Origin: Stemphylium vesicarium | Taxonomy: Eukaryota; Ascomycota; Dothideomycetes; Pleosporales; Pleosporaceae | Assembly: GCA_004380135.1 (NCBI GenBank) | Contig: QXCR01000163.1 | Span: 1-64,000, forward strand | Length of the DNA stretch: 64,000 nt | Direction of reading: 5' to 3' | Part shown: one piece after another, positions 44,942-55,753 of the stretch | Layout of the letters: the number at the start of each line of letters is the position of its first letter | How positions within the stretch are numbered: the first letter of the stretch is position 1 | The notes under the pieces: model-generated | The model's input: only the letters and a program-made list of their open reading frames with translations | Databases searched by the model: none | What the model was told of the DNA's origin: nothing | Program-made: the position numbers and the translations under genes

Positions 44942-46043
44942 CTACACAGCAGCATAACCACCCCTACTTCCGCCTCCTTGAACGGTATCCATGACCTTGC
45001 GCGCAAAGTCCTTTGCAACATAAGGTACGTCCCTAATTGCATCAGCATGGGGCAAGAGGTCCCATCCACGAGCACCGTAGCGGTTGTAGTTGAGCCAGGA
45101 GCCGAAGATGAGGTAAGCGGCGATTGCGAGGAAGAGGCTAGCGGGAGGGTATTAGTATAATTTCTCAAAAGGGAGGGGGAGAGGAAAAAACGCACATGAT
45201 GAAGAACCAGCCAAAGAAGCCCCAGTGCGAACCACCATCTGGCTCAGGCGCATCAGCACAAGCATACTTTGTCCGCCATTCGAGCCTCAGAGTCTGGACC
45301 GTATTGTCCTTGGCCTCGGTCTCGAGTTCGTAGCCGCAGAAGCGCAGACTGGCGTCGGAGTCCTCGCACTTTCCCTTGCTGCTGTCGTCGCGTCGCCTCA
45401 ACTTGTCCTCCTTGTTGCCGTCGCCCTTGTCCTCATCCTCTTCGTCCTCCTTGTTACCGTCCTCGTGCGGGCCGTCGTCTTTCTCGTCACCCTCAAGGCC
45501 CGTCCGTTCCTTGTCGCACACAAACTCAATGATAGCCCGCTGGTCTACACCCTTCTTCTTGTCGTCAAAGGGGAACCTGCCGCCGTTGAGGATCGCTCGA
45601 ACACCCTCTTTTGCGTCGGAGTTGCTTTTTGAAGTCCCAAGATTCTCAAACTTGGCGTCGATTTTCCTGCCGTTTTGTGATGTGTAGGTCCCCGCGATGT
45701 CGATGGGCGTGATGTAGGTTGAGTTGGCTCCTATGTTCAGGTCCGTCGCCTCTCTCATTGCACACACCCGCGCGCCGTGGTGGCATTCGGTGTCGATGGA
45801 GCCTCCCTTGTGCCACTTTAGGTTGTTGCAGATGTCGACGGTGAAGTTGTATTTAAACTCCATGTCGGTTCGCATGTCGGTTTCTTGCCAGTGCACTACG
45901 TGCGGGCCGCCGAGCTCCTTGAAGTTGAAGTGTGCGCCGTCGGCAAGAATGTCTTTGCAGTCGAACGCCCATGCTGACTGCGGGACCAAGGACATGAGGG
46001 CGAGGAGGGAGAGCAGCGAGGCGCCAGATCTTGAAGGGGCCAT
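44942..46043 (-). CDS. ATG27: Autophagy-related protein 27
   Basis: Exons 46043-45196 and 45137-44942 give 347 residues. There is a signal peptide (1-26, ending AWA), then a lumenal Cys-containing domain (FDCKDILADGAHFNFKELGGPHVV, continuing to about 265), one membrane helix (about 284-306) and a cytosolic tail with YNRYGARGWDLLPHAD, the conserved end of Atg27 that carries the sorting signal. Atg27 cycles between Golgi, endosomes and Atg9 vesicles and supports autophagosome formation. An acidic Asp/Glu/Lys-rich insertion (about 178-225) interrupts the lumenal domain. The intron (58 nt) joins the helix codons exactly. Confidence 0.9.
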
Positions 46044-47529
46044 GGCGGCTGTTCTCGTGTGGTGTGGGTGTGGTGATTGATGGAACAAGGGTGAGCGCGG
46101 AGCTCCGAGGACAAATACGGCGATACGGAGGCTATGAGGTCAAGGAGGCAGCAGCAGAGTCGCGAGCTTCTCTGGGGATGTCGCGTCGATGCGTTGCCGG
46201 CGGATCTCTTTGGGAATAGAATCGAAAGAGTGAATGAAAGTATCAGCAGAGCTGCCGTGTCACTTGAGCGGTGCAGCAGTGTCGCGATGTCGCGTGGACC
46301 ACTCGTCAAGAGGAAACATGGCGCGAATGACGCTGTTCGGCGGCCGCTGCTTAGTCAGACTGGGGGTCTTTCCTCTCCGCCCACTCCGCTCCACCATCAA
46401 CCGCCGACATTCACGTCTTCGCGACGACTATCGACAAAGACACTGGTGCCGTCACGGGATTGCGCGAAGCATGCAGCACCGTTGCAGACCTCCCAAATTC
46501 CTGCATGATACCGACTCGTGCATGCTGAAGGAGCGCAGACACCAGTCTTTATCAGTCACTCTCCGGAACTGTCCCCATCAGCAGAGTATTGGATCCCGTC
46601 AAGCGACCCATCGCATCCATCACCAAGATACATGTATCCATTGCCACATCGTATCTCAATATTGGTGGTGGCTGCTAGTGCCGTATCTCGAAACTGTGCG
46701 GAGCATTCTCCTCGATACGAGCGGGACAGGATCTAAAAATAGAAACATCATGTGGAGAACAGAGGTTGGGAAGTATCTTGTACACGTTCGCGTAGCTAAC
46801 GTCTATCTAATCTAGTGCATTTTTTTCAACATGACTTCGTTGTTGCATTGCAGCGAACACCCCCACTCCACGCGGGAAACACCTTGGCTAAAAATGCGAG
46901 AATAGAAATTTTGGGAGAAAGGAGAGAAAAATTTGATAATATGGAGATGAACGAAGAAAAATGAGTGACTACCTTCCTAGAACGTGCCCCTCGCACCGAG
47001 CTGGACCCATACCAGAAAACTTGGCCTCTCTAGACTAAGGAAATGAGCTAGCGGCCCGAGGGCATGCAAGCACACCACGCCAACAAAACAAGATCGCGCA
47101 GAATGACAGGAAAGTGAACCAAACGCCGGCCATGCAAGGTCTAACCCAAGAAAGAAAGCGACCAGGCTGATCCCATGGTCCTGAATCGAAGAGTGACCGT
47201 GATGTCGAAGAAAAGTACAAGGAATGTGGAAACCATTGACAGCAGTAAAAAATTGACCGTGAATTGAAGCAACAAGAGATGAATAAGGAGAGCTTGATAG
47301 AAAGAAAAGGGTATTTCCAGCGCCAGAAAGTGCAAATGTGCCCAGTGAGCTGAAAGGTGAAGAAGGAGAAGGAGACAGCATCTTGAGATGAAGGGGATAG
47401 GTGAAAATGCAGTTGACCGCAAAAGAGAGAGAGCCACAGCGCCGTTGAATGCTTCTAGCAGGCAATGTCGTGATAAGGGAAGAGTCGCAGCCTACAAGAT
47501 GCCATAGTGGGGAAGATTACAATGGGCGT
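46044..47529. other. Intergenic, 1.49 kb
   Basis: No supported gene. ATG27 promoter sequence is expected at the left end. Confidence 0.5.
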
Positions 47530-48063
47530 TTATTTGCCCTGGCCGCCCTGCTGTTGTCCTCCGCGCGGGTTCGCAGGCATCGGATACGGGAAAGGAGCAT
47601 AAGGGAGCTGGTATGTCTGGCCCGATCCCGACGTGCTACCCGCAGTCGAAGTACCGGAAGGAGAAGAGGAGGAAGAAGACATCGTGATGGATGATACGAT
47701 TGTGGTGGTCGTACGAATAGATTCGACGGGTTGAGAACGAGAGCGTGGCGGGCGTTCGTACGGTGTGGCCGAGCGCTGTCGTCTAAGAGGTTGCGAAGAG
47801 CTGGCTCTTGAGCGATGGCTTAGTGCTTGAGACTGGCTTTGGCGTGGCGTAGAATCTGGTGAGGGAGTGCGTGAATCTGTGACGATGATCACGGGAGTAG
47901 AGATGGGTCGTTCAGCCGTGGGTGGAGGGGTTTCCGTAACGTCGTGAGATGAAGATGAAGAAGGAGAAGAGCTAATAGCTAGACTAGTTTCTGAAGTAGT
48001 GTTGGTACCGGTACGCTTTGAAGATTTTGATGAGCTGGACGTCTCGGGGAGGCGATCACTCAT
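47530..48063 (-). CDS. Small Ser/Thr/Pro-rich hypothetical protein
   Basis: An open frame from the ATG at 48061-48063 gives 177 residues starting MSDRLPETSSSSKSSK. It is disordered throughout, with Ser runs, SRS and SP/TP dipeptides, and a C-terminal Gly/Gln-rich end (RGGQQQGGQGK). There is no signal peptide or membrane segment. I recognise no family. The unbroken frame and a tail different in composition from its surroundings support a real gene, but low complexity makes chance possible. Confidence 0.5.
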   Translation of the reverse strand: MSDRLPETSSSSKSSKRTGTNTTSETSLAISSSPSSSSSHDVTETPPPTAERPISTPVIIVTDSRTPSPDSTPRQSQSQALSHRSRASSSQPLRRQRSATPYERPPRSRSQPVESIRTTTTIVSSITMSSSSSSPSGTSTAGSTSGSGQTYQLPYAPFPYPMPANPRGGQQQGGQGK

Positions 48064-50364
48064 ATATTGGGAAGATTCGAAGCAATGATGCTTATGTCGT
48101 ACTGAGGCGAGTAATCCAAAAGGGTGGGGTGACGTTTGTTGCTGACTGTCTGCAGTCACAAGAGCTTATGGAGAGAAAAACGAGTGAGAGAAGGTGTGTT
48201 GGTGGTAGTGGTGACTGGATGAGGTGTTTGTAATCGGTGATGATGATACTCCAAAACTGAAGTGGACTTATTCCCAGGTCTTATATCCTTCGACGATATT
48301 CCACACAGACCCTTGCAATTGCCAACCCTGGGGTGTTTTAAACTTCAAGTTTACGATCACCCAAGAGTCGATAATAGAACGACTGAAGTCTGAATAGAGC
48401 AATTCCTGAAATGCCCTAAGCCGGTCAAGTATCGCATAATCCAAGGAACGGCTTCACCGCACAGTAGCGTGGGGTCTGAGCGTCCTCCTCTTCCAGCAAT
48501 AGAGCCCAGTAGTATTGGGATCTATTTGGTTTACCGCAAAGTTTTGGTGGTATTGGGCCGTGGGCCGGTATCCGTTAAACTCGAGACGGTCAAGTGAGAC
48601 TTGCAGCGGAGCCGGTGAATGGGGTTCGAGCGTGATCGGGTGTGACCTTTTTTAGATGTGGTGGCGTCCGGGCCACACTCTTCTCCAAGTTATCGGGATG
48701 CACGGTTGCTTAACGTGCAGCGGGATAGCTGTAGGGCTGCTGGTGTCAGATGCTTATCTTGAGCCGCACGCACGAGACTTTTGTAGATACAATCTCGGTC
48801 GTGCTTCAGGCCGCAACAGGGTGTATTCAATTCAACCTTTGGGTAAGTAGGGATCAATGTCACCAGTAGTAGCACCGACTCTTGGGTCCCGACCTTGGTC
48901 CTAGCAAAACATGTTCCATGACGCTCGAAATATACGTAGCCAAGTTTTATTCTGGTGTCTTCTCGTATTCGGCGGCCCTCCACAGAATCCTCATTTGTCG
49001 TCGTTGTGGTAAGCATGTCAAATAGTCAGGAACAGCGGGATGCCGGGTCCAAGGGCCAAGCGCGGAACGAATACGTGACTAAGAGCCCGTCGCGCGGCTC
49101 TGCTATGGCGAATTTGGCGCGCATACCGTCTGGCGAACACCAAGGTCGGTATAGCCGAACAAAGTCGTTTGGATAAGTGATAGTCGTTTTGGCGCAAAAT
49201 AAAATCCAATGGGCCGTTAAGGGTTGATCCATTGTAGTTCGTACCCGCAAACCTCGAGTCAGATGCACGGGCGAATTAGAGCGTTAGATCGACAAATGGT
49301 CGCTAATATTAGCTGTCTTAACACGAGAGAGGTAGATGCCGGGACCGGGGTCTCGCTCAGCTCGCGACAAAATTCCACCGCCCAGCCGCAAAAATGTCAT
49401 GCGGGAATTTATGACTTGATCCATATGCTATGAAGTCATCGCCGTCGTCACATCGAAGGATGCATGCATAACCCCCCGTGGAATCCAGTAAGGCGTGTTC
49501 ACGTTGTTGTCGGAAACTTTGTCAGCCAGGCGCGTTGCGCTCGGCTGTCGATTAGTGAGGAACGTGGGCAGGGGTGTGACCTCGTACACTAATCCTTCCT
49601 TCTAGAAGATTGCCAAAGAAGGACGCGAGAAACGCCATCCAATGCCCCAGGAATGACCATCTGACCTCACACATCGTGTTGCGACGTCGCATCTAGCGGT
49701 CAACGTTCTTCTTGTACAGCCTAATCAATAGACTAGCTGCAGGGGTGCCTAGGTTGCATTGAAAGGACGAGGCTGGGTTGAAAGTGCCAGGCCCAAATCG
49801 CATGGAGTGTGACTTTGACTGCTAGGAGCGCACATCGCTCCCATGGGTATTCAGACGTGACTCTCTTCAAAAAAACCTTAGTTTAGCTTCACCAGGTGCG
49901 AGTCGCGAAGAGGTAGTGGGGGGTGCGAACTTTCGCGCGCCCCTAATTTGCTTCTCCTCAATCGGGAATCTGTGATAATTAACCGACTTTATCACGACTG
50001 CGCCCGCTCCTGCACGCTTAACTCATGCTTACACAATTGCAATGCGCAGCAACTCCAGCCTCTGATTTGCATCTTTGGAGTGATTTTGCTTACCAAAAAT
50101 GCCGAATGGCTTATCTGATCGTTCGCGCTTGATCAAAAATCGCAATAAGAAGCGCAGATGACAGATCGCAAATCCGTTAGTCATACTGTGGGAGACGAAA
50201 GGGCACGCTGGGAGACTGGTTGAGTAGATAGATAGGGTGCGCTGTGGTACCTGCTTAGGTAGATAGAAAGTCCATTTACTCATTCCTAATTGTTGCGCGG
50301 TGCGGGCGCAACCACAGAACCTTTGCAATTCTCCAAGCCCAGTTGACAGTCGCGCCACACAACC
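48064..50364. other. Long intergenic region, 2.3 kb
   Basis: The longest gene-free stretch outside the repeat block. Composition is normal, not AT-rich. I found no tRNA cloverleaf, family-like protein or tandem repeat. Confidence 0.5.
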
Positions 50365-51497
50365 ATGGCAGCCACTCATCGCGCAGCTCTAATGAGCGGT
50401 CCCGGAAGACCCCTGGAATTGACAGAAGCGACTACCTCTCGCGCAGGGGCGGGCGAGGTCTTGATCAGGAACCATGCCGTCGCAATCCAGCCTCTCGATG
50501 CGAAAATGCTGATCGCGGGCTACGGTGCAGCGGCGCAACTGAACTATCCAGCTGTCCTAGGCACTAGCGGTGCGGGCATTGTTGAAGAAGTGGGCGAGGG
50601 AGTTCAAATTCTCACAGTTGGCGACCGAGTAGTCTTCGATACAAAAGCCTATGTCAGGGTCGGCGAGAACCAGCAAACAGGGACCTGGCAACAACTGGTT
50701 GTGTGCGATGCGAAAACCGTGGCAAAGGCATGCTATAAAATTCTCCCGGCCATATTGCAACCAGATGTTCTAACGTTTGCGCAGATTGGAAAGGTACCTT
50801 TCGAGCAAGCCGTCTTGGTGGACTTTCCACTGCAAACCGCGGTCGCGGCTCTCAACGTCTTCCTAGGAATGGGAAAGCCCGGTAGCGGCCATGAAGAAGA
50901 GAAGGTACTCATCTGGGGAGCTGGCGGAGCAGTCGGCTCATACGCAGTGCAGTACGCAAAGCAGGTTGGTCAACACCTCAGCTCTCGAAATAGTGCAGAT
51001 CACCCAATACTAATCCTGGATAGGCTGGCTATACGATAGTCGTGACAGCCTCGCCCCGAGATGTAGAGCGCCAGATGAAGCTCGGAGCTACCGCAGTCGT
51101 AAACTACAGAGATGCCGATGTATTCGACAAACTGCGCGATCTCGGACCATACAAGCACCTTTTCACTGCCAGTGGGGACGCGGCGTCTCAAAAAGCTCTG
51201 GCAGCTCTGGCGCCACCAGGAAGCAAATTCGCGAGTGTGCTACCTAGCGCCGTTAAGCTTCCTTCGAATGTCGACATCGTCTACACAGCATTCTCTCAAG
51301 CCGCGCAAAAGGAAGAGTACGCCGAGTGGCGAGACTGGTGGTATCAAGAGTACCTCCCTAAAGTACTCTCCGAGGGTCTGGTCGAGCCCGTGAAGTACAG
51401 CAAGGTCGAGGGCGGTCTATCTGCGTTGCAGCAAGCGAGCCAGGATGTATTCGACGGGAAAGTCAAGGGAAAACTCGTAGTCGACCCCCAGGAGTAG
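50365..51497 (+). CDS. MDR-family zinc-type alcohol dehydrogenase/enoyl reductase-like
   Basis: Exons 50365-50964 and 51024-51497 give 357 residues. The N-terminal GroES-like half has the usual IQPLDAKM, YPAVLGTSGAGIVEEVGEGV and VGDRVVF. The cofactor half has VLIWGAGGAVGSYAVQYAKQAGYT (Rossmann GxGGxxG). The structural Cys cluster of true zinc ADHs is missing, so it resembles quinone reductases and trans-enoyl reductases (ToxD/LovC relatives). The 59-nt intron, between the Rossmann helix and its next strand, has a CTAAT branch and TAG acceptor. It lies 25 kb from the PKS, whose own ER domain looks intact, so no partnership is implied. Confidence 0.88.
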
Positions 51498-52675
51498 TCT
51501 CTTCCAACAATCATACTATGGTTCATGTCAGTGTAATACTCGCTCTCCACCCCCCGAAACAAAGTCGGTGTGCATTTGCGTCAGCAGGGTCGAGGCGGGC
51601 CTTCCATGACGACCGTGATGACAGAGCTGAGAGGGAAAAAGCAATGCGCCTATGGCGTAACCCCTCTCTCTATGGGCAGAGTACTAGTGAGAACGCCAAA
51701 AGAACGCCACAGTCTGCGTGCATTCATGATGTCGAAGCGGTGAAGTGACTAGGCGTGAGACGGACGAATGCGTTGGGTTAGATCATATGTGTATGCATTA
51801 GTTAGTATTGCGAGAGAAAAGAGTTACAGTCAAAACATGCCTGGCTGACGCTGACACACCCATCGCGGTGTGCGTTCACGCCAAGTCACATGCCCGCGCG
51901 CGTGCATCAATGACGTCAACCATGCGATTTAAGCACAGCCGCATACCAGTCGCGCCATGCAATTTCCCTCCACAATACCGTCTTTGTTCACAAACAAACT
52001 TCACGCTAACCCCCTGCCCTGGTTTTCACTTCGCATCCTCCCGTCATCGTAGTGTGTACATGCAAAATGGGCATCTAGAACTTGCATGCGAGATCTGAGA
52101 TCGCGTGCCGCAAAGCGGGTCGCCGGGCTCTAAGAAGGGGTAATGCAGGTCAGGGGCCATGGCATTTGTTGTTGCCCATGTGTGGGCGGACGGGTGCCTG
52201 AAACTTCTCCATGTGCACCGACGTGCGTGCCAGTCGCTCTGCTTCACGGCATTGGCTGCTGTGGGGTAAGATGGGCGACGCCCGGACCATGACTGCGGGA
52301 TGATGATGTCTTCATTCAATGCAAACGGCTAGTCACGTCGCGGTTGTGCCTGGAGCCTAGACTATGGTATTTGCGCGGATGCGGGTACGGGGAAGGGGAA
52401 GGGGAGGCGAAGATCCAGATCTGAGATCTCATCCCTTGGTGTGCAACAAACCGATCGTTGACGTAGGAGTACTCAGGGGATGAGGGGAGATCGTTCGATG
52501 GGTGGGTTCGTGGTGTTGAAAAGACCAAGGGAGTGACGACACTCCGAGCTGATGGGAGTTGTATAAGAAGACTTGAGTTCTTCGCTCTTACACCCATCAT
52601 CAACCATAACATCTCATCCATCTTCACTACCAACTTCCATTCAATACCACCTTTCCCACTTCAACCACCACCAAC
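51498..52675. promoter_or_regulatory. Spacer and probable long con-6 promoter
   Basis: No coding segment. It holds a perfect TGACGTCA at 51911-51918, CT-rich leader sequence just before the con-6 start, and a CATC/ACC-rich 5' UTR-like stretch from about 52590. Conidiation genes often have long promoters; a role for the CRE-type site is inference. Confidence 0.4.
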
Positions 52676-52978
52676 ATGTCTGCCAACCCAGGAAACATTG
52701 CCGGAGGCCACAAGGCCAACCTCAACAACCCTAGTTGGTCTTTCCTTTGATTCCGCTCGAGTAGCTACTGACCTGCCCAAGACACCTCAGACGAATCCAA
52801 GCAGCACTCCAAGGAGGTCCTCCAGGAAATCGAGAACGGTGGTGATGCCAACGCCGTCAGCGGCAACGACGGAGAGAAGAACCCCAACAATGTCGCTGGC
52901 GGCCTCAAGGCTACTCTCAATAACCCTAATGTCTCCGACGAGGCCAAGGAGAGCGCTAAGGAGAGGCTTGGCCAGTAG
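52676..52978 (+). CDS. con-6: Conidiation-specific protein 6
   Basis: Exons 52676-52733 and 52782-52978 give 84 residues. Two copies of the Con-6 motif are visible: NPGNIAGGHKANLNNPNTSDESK and NPNNVAGGLKATLNNPNVSDEAK. The length is normal for the family. The protein is small, hydrophilic and abundant in conidia and stressed hyphae; its biochemical role is unknown. The 48-nt intron interrupts the first repeat at the same place in both frame and motif; the donor is GTTGGT rather than GTAAGT, with a CTACTGAC branch. Confidence 0.93.
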
Positions 52979-53270
52979 GAAGTTGCTATAGACGCAGTTT
53001 CGGGCTACGATGCCTAGGGTGGATTGACGTGAAGGGATAGCATCGAGCTCCGTCGAGCAGCATAACCCTGTAGTTCGGCCAATGAAAAGAATACCAACTA
53101 ATCATGTTTCAATTCTGGTGACCGTTCTGCAATCATCTACTTCGTCAGCTCCTTCCGCAAAAATTGTGCATTTCCTGCTTACTCGCGTAAAAATTCTTAG
53201 CCAGTTCAGCGAATAGCCAGGTGTGCCCTCGAGAAGCTTAATAATAACCTCCTTCCAATTCCCAAATATC

Positions 53271-53770
53271 TTATTTGTTGTCCTTCAACAGCCCCATGAC
53301 GACTTCGACCACCCTTCGAAACCCCTCCATCTCTTCTTCAACGGTCCCACCCATGCCAGCACTCGCAAAGCTCGATGAATTGCCCACATATACCGGCTTT
53401 CCCGTCTTACGCGCCAGCACCTTCGATAACCTCGTCGTAAAGTCCAGCGTCGCGCCGTGGGTGAAAAGGGGCGTGCTGAGGGTTTCTGCGGGCGTAACCT
53501 TCTGCACACGATGATCAGCATTGATCTTTCGCAGCTAGAATCGCATCATTTATAGCGACATCAGAAACGTACGTTGGGCATCGCATAGACGAAGGAGCCT
53601 AGAGGCGCAGATGACGCGGACTCTGTAGACGCTGTCGTGAGGAAGAGCACGAGGTTTGGGCCGTTGTTGGTGAGTTGCAGGTGAATATTGGTAGTCGGGG
53701 CTCTGGGCAGAGGAAACGACACCTCAATAGGCGCGTGCGGCGCGTCACTTTGGGTGGCTGAGGTAGTCAT
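53271..53770 (-). CDS. Proteasome assembly chaperone 4 family protein
   Basis: Exons 53770-53573 and 53501-53271 give 142 residues. The first half forms beta strands (IEVSFPLP, NIHLQLT, NLVLFLTT, GSFVYAMPN); the second has LSTPLF, DFTTRLSKVLARKTGKPVYVGNSS and a final amphipathic helix (EEEMEGFRRVVEVVM). This matches PSMG4/PAC4-type chaperones, where TxLAxRLARKTxKxVxVS is typical. With a PAC3-type partner they help assemble the proteasome alpha ring. The ATG at 53768-53770 fits the family; upstream Met codons would add a His/Pro-rich leader. An alternative acceptor would add twelve residues. Confidence 0.75.
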
Positions 53771-54125
53771 TGCGTGCTGTGGGGGCGAGGAGTGATGTTG
53801 CGCCGATGGATGTGGAGGGCAAAATGGCAGGTGGGGTAGCATCACGAACCTCAGGTCGGAAGATTATCCGAGGCAGGGTCACGATGTGTCAAACGTCACT
53901 CACCCAGGTAATTTTCCTAACTTTAGCCAGTAGAAGCGAGTGAGATGCTAATTGGTGTAGATGCAATTGCTTGTGAGATTCAATTCCAATTGATCAGTGG
54001 GTTTAAACTGCAAGAGAAAGAGTGGTGGAGTAAAGTCATCATCAAACACAAGAAAGAGAGCTATCCACCCATCGAAAGACCATCCAATACCATCGCATAA
54101 AAATTGAGGCGAAGACAACACCAAC
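53771..54125. promoter_or_regulatory. Divergent promoter, PAC4-like / carnosine methyltransferase-like
   Basis: 355 bp between two start codons on opposite strands. No further gene is seen. Confidence 0.5.
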
Positions 54126-55523
54126 ATGGAAGAAAGGCAAACACAAGAAACATACGACCCAACCTCCGACCCCGAAGAACAGAAACTCATCATCTCAGTC
54201 CTAGATTCCTTCCGGTACATCTCCCACGCAACCCGCCCTCCCCTAATCCATCTTACTAACAAAAAAACCACAAGTTCATACCGCCGTCACGCGCACTACA
54301 ATGCAACCCACACGCGGCGCCAAGCCTTCTACTCCCTCCCCTCATCGCACTGGACACTGCTCTCCGGCCCACCCTTCAATCTTCTCTCGACCTTCAACGC
54401 CATCGACAACCTAATCGACCTTAACGCCGCGCTAGCCGAAGCCATCTTCGTCGCGGGGTTCAAAGCGTTCCTCGCACCCAGTCTAGACAGCGAATGGGTA
54501 GCCTCCATTGTGCCCGAAAAGTATGCTCGAGATGAGTACAAAGTCTTCGACACGGTGCTGGACGCGCTGATAGCAAAAGAAGGTGGAGGGGGAAAAGCCA
54601 GTCCGAATGATCTGGATAAAGCGCGGAGTTGCGTAAACCAATTCTACCGCGAATGGAGTGAAGAAGGCGTCGAAGAGCGAAACGCATGTTTCGCCCCCGT
54701 CCTCTCAGCCCTGGAGGAAGAATACAGCAAACGCCAAAACAACAATCATACTTCCACACCCGACCGCGGCGCCTTCGCCGTCCTCGTCCCCGGCGTCGGT
54801 CTCGGCCGCCTCGTCTTCGACCTCAGCCTCCGCGGCTTCAGCGTCGAAGGCAACGAAATATCCTACCACATGCTCATGGCGAGCGCCCTAATCCTCAACG
54901 AAACCTCCTCATCGCACCAATTCCGCATCGCCCCCTGGGCACTCAGCTCCTCCAACCACATCTCGCGCGCCGACCAGCTGCGCACCGTCGCCGTGCCCGA
55001 CGTGCATCCCGCGACGGCGCTCGCGGACGCGAGTCACGTGTCACGGCTCCCGGCGTCGGAGCGCTTGAGCATGTCCACGGGAGACTTTTGCGTCGTTTAT
55101 GGGAAGAGGGAGTATGAGGGGGTGTTTGATGCTGTTACGACGGTGTTCTTCATCGATACGGCCCCGAATCTTATAAGGTATGTTGAGGCGGTTAGGAATT
55201 GTTTGAAGGAAGGGGGCGTGTGGGTTAATCTGGGGCCGTTGCTGTGGCATCCGCCTCCGCCGCAGAAGACGCACGGGTCCGAGGAGAATGAAGAGGGGGA
55301 AGAGGGGGGAGAAGGGAGGAAGAAGGAGGAGGGTGATGCGGGGATTGGTGATCCTGGGTCCTTTGAGCTGACGAATGAAGAGGTGGTTAGCCTGGTTGAG
55401 CATTTGGGTTTCACGGTTGAGAGGAATGAGACGGGGACGTTGGAAACGGGGTATATCACTAATACCAAGAGTATGCTGCGGAGTACGTATTATCCTGCTT
55501 TCTGGATAGCGAGGAAGAAATGA
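54126..55523 (+). CDS. N2227-family (carnosine N-methyltransferase-like) protein
   Basis: Single exon, 465 residues. The N2227 signatures are in order: SFRYISHA, then the SAM-binding VLVPGVGLGRLVFDL, EGNEISYHMLMASALILN, the VFFIDTAPNLIRYVEAV strand-helix and GGVWVNLGPLLWH. The C-terminal GYITNTKSMLRSTYYPAFWIARKK is also characteristic. CARNMT1 and yeast relatives methylate the histidine of carnosine or protein histidines. An acidic low-complexity insertion (EENEEGEEGGEGRKKEEG) lies after the LWH motif. Cytosolic or nuclear. Methyl acceptor in this fungus unknown. Confidence 0.9.
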   Translation: MEERQTQETYDPTSDPEEQKLIISVLDSFRYISHATRPPLIHLTNKKTTSSYRRHAHYNATHTRRQAFYSLPSSHWTLLSGPPFNLLSTFNAIDNLIDLNAALAEAIFVAGFKAFLAPSLDSEWVASIVPEKYARDEYKVFDTVLDALIAKEGGGGKASPNDLDKARSCVNQFYREWSEEGVEERNACFAPVLSALEEEYSKRQNNNHTSTPDRGAFAVLVPGVGLGRLVFDLSLRGFSVEGNEISYHMLMASALILNETSSSHQFRIAPWALSSSNHISRADQLRTVAVPDVHPATALADASHVSRLPASERLSMSTGDFCVVYGKREYEGVFDAVTTVFFIDTAPNLIRYVEAVRNCLKEGGVWVNLGPLLWHPPPPQKTHGSEENEEGEEGGEGRKKEEGDAGIGDPGSFELTNEEVVSLVEHLGFTVERNETGTLETGYITNTKSMLRSTYYPAFWIARKK

Positions 55524-55753
55524 GGCTTCGTGAAGAGGGAAGAAGAAACGTGGAGATAACCATATAACAATGAGAAAAGAAAAAGAAACCCCGGTTCTCT
55601 TTTCTCTTGCCTTTCCCAACAAACATATTGACACAGTTGCAAAGGAAATAAGTTCGTCTCGCGAAATATCCGCAGTGTACGAAACCCCGCGGCAACACCT
55701 TCCCCCCCCACAGGAAAAAACATGCATCAACCAAGAAACCCCCCTACCCTACC

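Noticed and set aside
50365..51497. MDR reductase as trans-acting ER of the PKS
   Set aside because: It is 25 kb away behind housekeeping genes, and the PKS has its own intact-looking ER.
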